Source: Heterodera schachtii
Taxonomy: Eukaryota; Nematoda; Chromadorea; Rhabditida; Heteroderidae
Direction: 5' to 3'
Length of the DNA: 64,000 nt
NCBI GenBank assembly: GCA_023374025.1
Contig: SIJG01000024.1
Coordinates: 133,602-197,601, forward strand
Every line of letters begins with the position of its first letter. Position 1 is the stretch's first letter. The notes beneath the pieces are model-generated. The model made no database searches and was not told where the DNA came from. It saw only the letters and a list, made by a program, of their open reading frames with translations. Below, piece after piece: positions 56,600-64,000 of the stretch. Made by a program: the position numbers and the translations under genes.

Positions 56600-59500
56600 C
56601 TAAACAAAATCGTAGCGGAACTTCTCGCCTCCGGGCTCGCCCAGGTCGGGCAGCGAACCAGTGACGATGGCCTTTAAATGGAATGGATTTACGTCTTTCC
56701 GGAAAAACCATGGCTTAAAATAATGGAAAGAACCAACCTGAATGACCCATTCGCTGGACACGGCCAAACCGCCCCGTTCCTCGACCAGCTTGGCCACCTC
56801 GGCCTGGCAGTCCGTCTCCGCTAGCAGCACATCCACGTGAGGCTCAACTGTAGAAATAAATCCAAATTAAGTGCAATAATTCACTCAAAATGTGTACTTT
56901 TGGAACAGAATTCCATCTTTTCCTCAAGGTTAGCGCTCGATTTGGAGGCAAACGGTTCACCAGGACCAATGCCGACTAATGTTGCGCCCAAATTTTGCAG
57001 GATCGGTGTCCAAATTTCGGCAAAACTGACCTAAAGTGAAAATTGGAATGGGAATTTTCAATTTTCAGTCATTTACAATGCCAGGGTCCGACTCGGCGGA
57101 GCTCGACCAAATCAGCACACGCTTTCCCTTCATCAGCACGCCTTTGAGTGGTCTCCTAAATTGAAAATGTTTTTTTTTTTGGAGAAAATAACAAAAACCA
57201 TTCAAATTGTTGCTTGGTGTCCAATGAAGACTCGCCAGCTGGCAACAAAAAGGGCTTATGGTCGGTCAATTGTTTCTAAATTGTATACCCAAATGTGAAA
57301 AATATCCAAATAAATCCCATTAATTTCCGTTCAAACCTCGGCCACACACTGTTGGATCCATTTGTAACTGACACAGGGAATGGACAGGGAGAGGGCGGAC
57401 AAATATTTGTGTGTTCGGTAATAGGTGTCCGCAATCAGATAGGCCGTCTCGTCGGAGGCCAAAGGATGCTGGAAATGACATGGCATCAATTAGTAAATCC
57501 GAATGCCAATTTGGAAAAAACGATTTTGGGATTGTGTTTATTTGGATAGCGCGGGAAAATTTTTTACCGTAAAGTCTTCAATGATACGGCCCCCGCGCTC
57601 CTCAATCTTTTTGCGGTAGTCACGCTTGTTGAAGTCAGTCACTGGAACAGAAAAACATTTAAGCAAATGTTGTTTAGCAAAGGAAGAGCAAAACATGGAA
57701 ATTTATGTGCCTTCCTTAAATGCCAACCTTTTTTGTTGGGTCGAGTGGCTGAAGTGAGCACAAATTTCAGCCCGGAAAAGATTGTCTTCTCCGTGACGAC
57801 CGTCCTTTTGATGGGCACCGTTTGTTGTACAGCTGACAATGAGGTTGCCTCCTTCGATGTTTCCTGTTGAAAAACAACAACATTAATCAAAATGACATAA
57901 TCAGAGTTCATCCAAGACTCTCGGGCAGGTAAAAGCCGGTGATCGGAGAGGAAATTCCCCAATAAGATTTATTTTGTAAAACAAAAGTCTAATTATAAGG
58001 AACCCATTTCTTTGCAATTACTGCAAAAATTGAATTTATGTTTTTAATTTTGTGTGCCCCGCTACCAACATTTTTGCCATTTTTTATCGGGCATAAACGC
58101 TGAATGTTTGTTAAGGCACTCTTTCCAAGGTCAGTATTCGCTTTGGTTTTGACCGACCAATCTAACGCACACAAAAGTGTGCGTGGACATTGGCCAGGCT
58201 TCGAACCAGCGAAATGGGGACAAAACACCACTGAGCCATCACATACGTTTATTGCGATGCCAAACCCTTGGTATTTTCGGCATATAATATTTTGACATTT
58301 CTTTGGCATTCCGGTCCAACCTTTTCGTCCTCCTTGTGCGGTCGCTGTTGTGCAATTTTGTCCGCCTCGTCATCCGTCGGCTTAACCGCGTTCGTCGCCG
58401 TCGGCTGCTGTTGCTCACCAGGACCAGCGGCGTTGTCGTTGTCCAGCTCCATTTTCTCCTCCTCCTGTTTCTGTTCCGATCCACCGGCCTCTTCACTTTC
58501 CTCCTCCTTTTGCGCCTCTGTCGTCGCTTTTTCCGCTTCATCCACCATTTTCGTCTCATTGTCAGTCTGTTCCTCTGTCTTCTGCTGCTCCACTTCCTCG
58601 TTGGTCTGTTGCTGATTTTCCTCCTCTTCCTCCGCTATATCCTCCTCTTTATCCCCTTTCTCAACCACTGGTGCCAGTCGGGGACTTGTGCGGCTGCCGC
58701 GGCGCCGCAGAGCGCTACGCGGCACAGGCGTATCACCATCACCACTCCCATTGCTAGTGTTTGATGAGATGTTCTTCGCCGGTGGTGTTGACGGTGGTTG
58801 TTTCTGTTTACCGCGGCGCGGCGTTCTCGGGGGCTAAATTGTAATAATGGCATTCGTAATCCCAAAAGTAAAATTAAGACAAAAAGAACAATTCTCGTAG
58901 AGTTTAGTTCTATCCTATAACCCAAGAAAGATAGATAAGTACCGTCGTAGTGATTGATTCGGTGTCAAGCGATGTGTTGTTGTCGTCCGACGAAGGCGGC
59001 AGCAGCCATCGGTGGAGGCACCGCAAACGGCGACGAAGTGGAGGACGTTGACAAACGTGCAAGTGCGGCAGAACGCGAACGACGGAATGAGCGGGCGTCA
59101 CTAAACGAGGAAAAAGAAGTTCAATTGTTAGGAATCAAAATTTTCAGCCATTTAGGTATTTGGGACCAGGCATTTGCACGTTATGCAAAAAAATAAAATA
59201 ATTTTTTTTTTCAAATTTGGGTTTTTGCAATCTTGAATAGAATATAATCAGCAAAAATAAATATTCTTATTGTTAATGAATTCTTATAAACTCGGCTATT
59301 AATGTCATGTAGCCCTTAATTTGTAGAAAACCAAGAGATGATGGACCAACGCGTTTTCCCACCTGATGATATTCTCCTCGTCAATGTCCTGCACCGGGTT
59401 CAACTTCTGTGCCGTTCGGACGCCTGCCACCGGCGTTTTTTGCTGCTTCAACAGCTGCAACAACTGAGTGCCCTGCTCCTTGTTCAAAAACAGCTTTGCC

Positions 59501-62350
59501 CATAGAACACTAAAAAACAATAGCATTTAGTGGCAAAAACATTAAACTATATTCCACTAACCAAAAAAAACATAAAATAAATTTGAGACAATATTAGTTT
59601 TAAAAAACGGCACAAAAATGTGCCGAAAATGGATAGGTTTTTTACGTTTTGATAACGTCGGTTCGGTTTCCATCCTCGTCCAACTCGCACAGTTTGAACT
59701 CTCCCCGTGCCCATCCACCAGCGTCATCTGTTGGCGGCTGCTCAACAACCTCACAAACTTTGCCAATCTCTTCGTCATTCACAATGTCAATAAATGAAAT
59801 CTAAAACGAATAAAATAAAAATTAGTTTAAAAGTTGCTGTTGTACCTTTGTTCCCGGCTTCAACGCAGAGACAGGAATAACGCCAGTGGGTGGCAGCATA
59901 CGGTTCAGATTGTCCTCCACGAAGTGTACATAGTAACGGCCCAATGCTTCACGACTGAAATTATGGCAGTAAATTTTGGGAAACAAATTTTGTTAATGTC
60001 GGTAATGGGAAGACCGGGAAACCCATTTCCATGGCATCACTTTTACCATTCGATTGTCCGTCAAAATATCATTAAAAAGGTAATAAATCAAACCCGCAAA
60101 TGTTCGCCGAGTAATAATCGTTGCCCCAAAGTGCAAGCACACGCGCACCGACGCCCATGAACAAATGCGCGTCCTGGGGACAGTCCACGCCCAACTGCTC
60201 GGCAGGTGACAGTTCCGGCACTTGGTACAACAACTCCTCCTTCTGTTTCTGCTCCGATTTCCGGGTCGAGTCAAGCCTGGAAATTTAAAAATAAATCTAA
60301 TTTAAAAAAATTCTTGCATTTTGTGTGTCTTAAATGGTCGGAAAATAAAATTACTCAATGTACAATAAAACTATTAAAAATGACTGCCAAAATTTGTGAT
60401 ATCATAGTTTGTCAACCCCTATGAAAATGGCTTTGTTGCCCCTCATTCCCTACCCAGCAGTACGCCTCAAACTGCCGCGTTCCGGCGTCTTTGGAACGCC
60501 CGCATCCGCCGGCGTTTTGGGCGTAGATGCAGCCGTCGCCTTGGGTGTTGTGCCGCGCTTTCGGCCACGTCGTTCGCTCGTCGACCCCTGCTGCTGCTGC
60601 GGCTGTTCACCGTCAACTTCCATGCTCAAACTTTGGTCACCCTGTTGCTGAACGTCGTCCTCCGTTTCCGCCTCTTCCTCCTCCTCTACTTCTATTTCCT
60701 CCTCATCATCGTCCTCATCACTGGCTGCCCTCCTCCCGCGCTTTGACCGTTTTCGCCTGGTCGCTGTCCGTGGCTTTTTGGCCGACGGCGCCGTGGACCG
60801 AGGCGTCGTCCCGCCAGCCGCGGTTGATGCGTCACTTCGTCGCTTGCGCGTCGTGCCAGACAACCCAAGTTTTGGCTGTGCAATTAGAAATGTATAAGAA
60901 AATGATTAGTTGTATTTTTCGATACCTTGGTGATGGTCCCGTGTTGACTAATGCTGCTGATCGACTTGGGCGTGTCGCCAAAGTCGAGGCGAAGACTGGC
61001 GCTGGTCATCGAGCTCAGGTGGGACAGCGAGTCCTTCTAAAACAGTCAGAAAAATAAGGCATTTCCGTTTTGATAAAAAAGTAATGTCTCCAATAGACGG
61101 GTAAAACTTGCATTTGCCTATTAGAGAAATGCCTCGCACACCAAGACATTGCCCAGCTCATTGATAAGTTAAAACAATTTTTGTACAAAAACGGTTTTGC
61201 AGTCCAATATAACAATTTTTTCAAAAAATGGTGGCACATACGGCACACACACACACTAACTGAATTTGACGGCTGTGTGGACAGCGAGGCGGCCAACTGC
61301 GGGTTGCGGCTGGCCGCTATTTTCTCCATGTTCGCGTAACGGTCAGCCGAGCTGGGCAATGACTTGGTGTACTTCACCTCATTGAAAGATGAACGTTCAA
61401 TCTGTGCACAATGGCAGGTGAGGGGAGGGAATTTCGCCAGTCTTACGACACAAACAAATGGATGGGACTTGAATGAACCATTCGTTCACCCATTTTTCAA
61501 AATTTAAAAATAACACTTTGGTGGACCGGCCATTTTCAGTCCCAATGCTTACACTGATGTTCTTCAATGGCTCAGGATGAACGTCCGATTGAGTGGTGAA
61601 ATTGAACGGGTCGTCAACGCTTGTGCTGCTGGTGTCATGTTTGTCGAGATTGTTGCTGTTGCTCTTGTCGTCAATGTTGTTGGTGGAGGTGGTGTTACTC
61701 GTTTTGGTGCTTATGTCACTTGCTTTGGTCACGCTGGCACTCGTCCGTTTGGTTCTGCCACCGCCGCTTTGGCTAAAAAAATAGTATGTAAAATGCCGGT
61801 TTACGACATAAAATTATGTCATTTTTTTGTTCAAACCCCCATTTTCTGGTATTCATAAAACACAGCCTCCCCACTCCATAAATTAAAGCCCCCTTTTGCG
61901 GGGGTTAAAAATAAAGCCACCGGAGGCTCTATTCTACGAGATTTTGTATTTTTTGTTTTTGACTTACAAAATCGGCGCCGCGGAACGCCGTTTACGAGTC
62001 GAAGCACGAGTGTTTGGCGAAAATGGCGGTGTTTGGCGCAGTTGCGACGCCGGCGGTGTTTTTGTGCCGAATTCGCGGTCATCTTCAACCGACTCGTCCC
62101 CATTGTCAACTGCCTTTTCCTCCTCCCCTTCCTTCTCCTTCAATTCCTTCGCTTTGCTGCCTTCAACTTCTCCAGCAGTTGTTTCTCCATCATTAACTGC
62201 TGTTGCTGCAGCTTCTTCCCCTCCTCCACCATTGGTTGTTTCTCCATCATTAACTGCTTTTGCTCCTGCTTCTTCCTCTCCTCCAACATTGTTCTGTCCG
62301 TTCTGCAAAACCTCCGCACCAATTTCTTCGTCACTGTTCTGAGTCGTCAT
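56600..62350 (-). CDS. hsr-9: 53BP1/HSR-9-like DNA-damage response protein: tandem Tudor and two BRCTs
   Basis: Nineteen minus-strand exons: 62350-61968, 61772-61553, 61401-61261, 61036-60926, 60875-60454, 60276-60094, 59954-59846, 59800-59646, 59509-59363, 59100-58943, 58833-58321, 57863-57728, 57641-57568, 57468-57337, 57275-57199, 57155-57077, 57030-56898, 56847-56738, 56671-56600; about 1117 aa. The first 480 residues are acidic and Ser/Thr-rich with basic KKPRTATRRKRSKRGRR. The Tudor region (GARVLALWGNDYYSANI, REALGRYYVHFVEDN, ...FLNKEQGTQLLQLL) keeps Trp, Tyr, Phe and Asp where 53BP1 has its methyl-lysine cage. A Glu/Gln-rich linker follows, then BRCT sequences (IFSGLKFVLTSATRP, RGGRIIEDFT, LSIPCVSYKWIQQCVAE, PFLLPAGESS; then KRVLIWSSS, GATLVGIGPG, VSSEWVIQAIVTG). 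53BP1 binds H4K20-methylated nucleosomes at breaks. Exon 59100-58943 has a one-base frame conflict between its acceptor and donor sides. Gene symbol is by inferred orthology with C. elegans hsr-9. Confidence 0.82.
58000..58245 (-). repeat. tRNA-derived SINE-like element in a 53BP1 intron
   Basis: Minus strand: A box TGGCTCAGTGGTG (58227-58239) and B box GGTTCGAAGCC (58197-58207), spaced about 30 bases, both close to the Pol III consensus. A non-tRNA body follows with ACGCACACTTTTGTGTGCGT (hairpin) and GCAAAAATGTTGGTAGC, the latter resembling the element at 34330-34600. A functional tRNA is excluded by the missing arms. Confidence 0.6.
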
Positions 62351-63085
62351 GAAATAGAATCAAAATATTTAGTATGGCTAAACAGTAAAGGACATTTTTA
62401 AGGAATGATCTCCAATGTGAAATTTATCTTTTATAAATTGGTATTGTCTGTAAAAGATAAATTTATAATTGGGAGCGAATGACGGGGATGGATAGAGAGA
62501 ATCCTTCTTAAATTAAATTTATTTTTGTCGTTTTGAATTTATTTAAAATTTTGCTTTTTATATTGCCACAAACTGGAACAATTCAGCCCCTTTTCCACCC
62601 ATCGTTATTCGCTGATGGGCCCAGGAAAAGAACAGTAAATTTGAACGAATTCTTACCCAGTTTTTAATTTTTTAGCTTTTGTTTTTCTTCATATCTTTGT
62701 TGTTTCTTCCTTATTTCTTGACTGCTTTAAAAGAAAGCTTTCAAACTATTTAAAAAATTATAAAATTTGGCGTTGTGTTGATGTCTCTATTTCTCTCTGA
62801 CCTTCACTCTATTTCGAATATTTGGTACGTATTTTCTTTTTTCTTCTTTTCTTTTAACTTATTTTTCTCTGTTTATGCTTGTTCAGTGTTTAATGGATGG
62901 TCAGACAAGTTAAAATAAAATACCGTAATTAATTTTAACGAACGACTCATATTTTGTTTATGAAATTTTCGCAAAATTTCATATTTTCATGTAAATTTTA
63001 CTTCATTTTTTCTATTTATTTTACTTTAACTGATAAGTCAGATTAGTTTAGCATTTAAATTATTGAAAATTGAACTAATTCTTCA
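62351..63085. promoter_or_regulatory. Shared 735-bp divergent upstream region (53BP1-like / RPS19)
   Basis: The ATGs of the minus-strand 53BP1-like gene (62350) and the plus-strand RPS19 gene (63086) face away from each other with only this AT-rich interval between them. It must hold both 5' regions. No core promoter element can be singled out; TTTAG sites near 63045-63052 might serve for RPS19 trans-splicing. Confidence 0.45.
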
Positions 63086-64000
63086 ATGGGCAAGCCGACG
63101 AGTGTGAAGGACGTTGACCAACATGAGATTGTCCAGTCGGTGGCCACCTTTCTGAAGAAGAGTGGCAAGATCAAGTTGCCCGACTGGGTGGACTTGGTGA
63201 AGTTGGGCAAGAACAAAGAGTTGGCACCGATCAATCCCGACTGGTACTACGTGCGCGTGGCATCCCTCGCCCGACGTTTGTACATCCGTTCACCGGCAGG
63301 TCAATAAGTTTGGTTATTTCAAGCAAAAACTTCGAATCTAAATGACGGGACGCTGTTCCATCAATTTCTTTCCGACAATTTAAAAACCTAAATGTTGGGT
63401 TTTAAAATTAACAACTTAAAGTTCGACGAATAACTAATTTATAGGTGTCGGCTCGTTCCGCAATGTGTATGGTGGGAAAAATCGCCGTGGTGTTGCACCC
63501 AGCCATTTCACCAAGGCGTCCGGGGCAGTGATTCGTAAGGCATTGCAATCGTTGGAGGAAATCAAATGGGTGGAGAAAGACGGAGGCACTGGTGGACGCA
63601 AACTGACCAAACAGGTTCGAATAGTTGAAGCAAAACATAAGACCCAGAGAGAGACCTATTTAGGTAACCAATCAAAATTCAAACATGAGAATTACTGATG
63701 CCTAATTTTTTTGAAAATTTCAAAAAGTCGCGTTTTATATTGTTTTTGGAAACGCGCAATCTGTTGAACTCGTGTGCCTGTTTTCTGTGTAGTCACATGG
63801 GTGTGATTTGGACGCAAAACCATTGTTTTGGATTGGCCATTTTGCCGGAGTTAGCATTTCTTCCAATAGCGCTCCCTCTCTTCCCCTTATTTGGCCAACA
63901 ATTATAACAGGAAATTGCATCATTCCCAAACATCTAATTATTAAAACCAACTCTATTTCCAATTTCTTAATATTTTTCAATTCAGGGCCAGAAGGACTTG
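63086..64000 (+). CDS. rps-19: 40S ribosomal protein S19 (eS19), 3' end beyond the window
   Basis: Exons 63086-63299, 63445-63614 and 63986 to the window edge. The protein starts [20 protein letters not shown], with [20 protein letters not shown] sequence, then [69 protein letters not shown] and GQKDL at the edge: the standard S19e family. About 133 residues are present of an expected 145 or so. It is a component of the small cytosolic ribosomal subunit, needed for 18S rRNA maturation in other eukaryotes. GT-AG introns in phase. Confidence 0.95.

Noticed and set aside
58268..58764. Plus-strand hydrophobic Ser/Leu/Cys frames opposite the 53BP1-like linker exon
   Set aside because: Antisense shadow of the Glu/Gln-rich minus-strand exon.

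Overview
The window looks like nuclear DNA of a nematode, most likely a tylenchid plant parasite close to the cyst nematodes (Globodera/Heterodera). The reasons are dense short introns with some GC-AG junctions, nematode-type versions of a globin, non-muscle myosin II, HP1, a 53BP1/HSR-9 protein and three ribosomal proteins, and a SPRY-domain gene built from repeated coiled-coil exons like the SPRY families expanded in cyst nematodes. The species call is inference. Intron/exon models were built by hand from splice sites and reading-frame continuity; no alignment could be run.

Layout. 1-2.3 kb: AT-rich, no gene seen. 2.3-10.1 kb (+): globin gene whose last 5.5-kb intron holds two complete minus-strand genes, a RING-H2 protein (4947-6218) and a secreted protein with an ADQNDQNPP repeat (7348-8169), plus a foldback element and tandem repeats. 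10.1-22 kb: a gene-poor desert of long C/G homopolymers, (GA)n, GATCAG-rich and other tandem repeats, with only weak ORFs. 22.1-32.5 kb (+): non-muscle myosin II heavy chain in 29 exons, with a rod only a little over half the usual length. 34.2-36.1 kb (-): RPL24. 36.3-43.0 kb (-): chromodomain and chromo-shadow exons that fit one HP1-like gene with a very long acidic/Gln-rich hinge. 43.9-44.8 kb (+): RPL43 (L37a), whose first coding exon is only the ATG. 45-47.1 kb: SINE-like and foldback elements. 47.7-50.5 kb (+): SPRY gene with repeated phase-1 exons. 50.6-54.8 kb: a mosaic of inverted repeats, a TIR element, a 16-bp minisatellite, a 79-aa ubiquitin-like gene and broken copies of it. 55.8-56.1 kb: another foldback element. 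56.6-62.4 kb (-): 53BP1/HSR-9 homologue with tandem Tudor and paired BRCT regions. 63.1-64 kb (+): start of RPS19, divergent from the 53BP1 gene.

The genes form no single pathway. HP1 (H3K9me reader) and the 53BP1 homologue (H4K20me/damage reader) are both chromatin readers, and three ribosomal protein genes lie within 30 kb. The most unusual parts are the recently duplicated SPRY exons, the composite repeat cluster with the ubiquitin-like gene, the shortened myosin rod and the homopolymer desert. Two otherwise well-formed genes (globin and 53BP1) each carry one apparent single-base frameshift, which may be assembly error.
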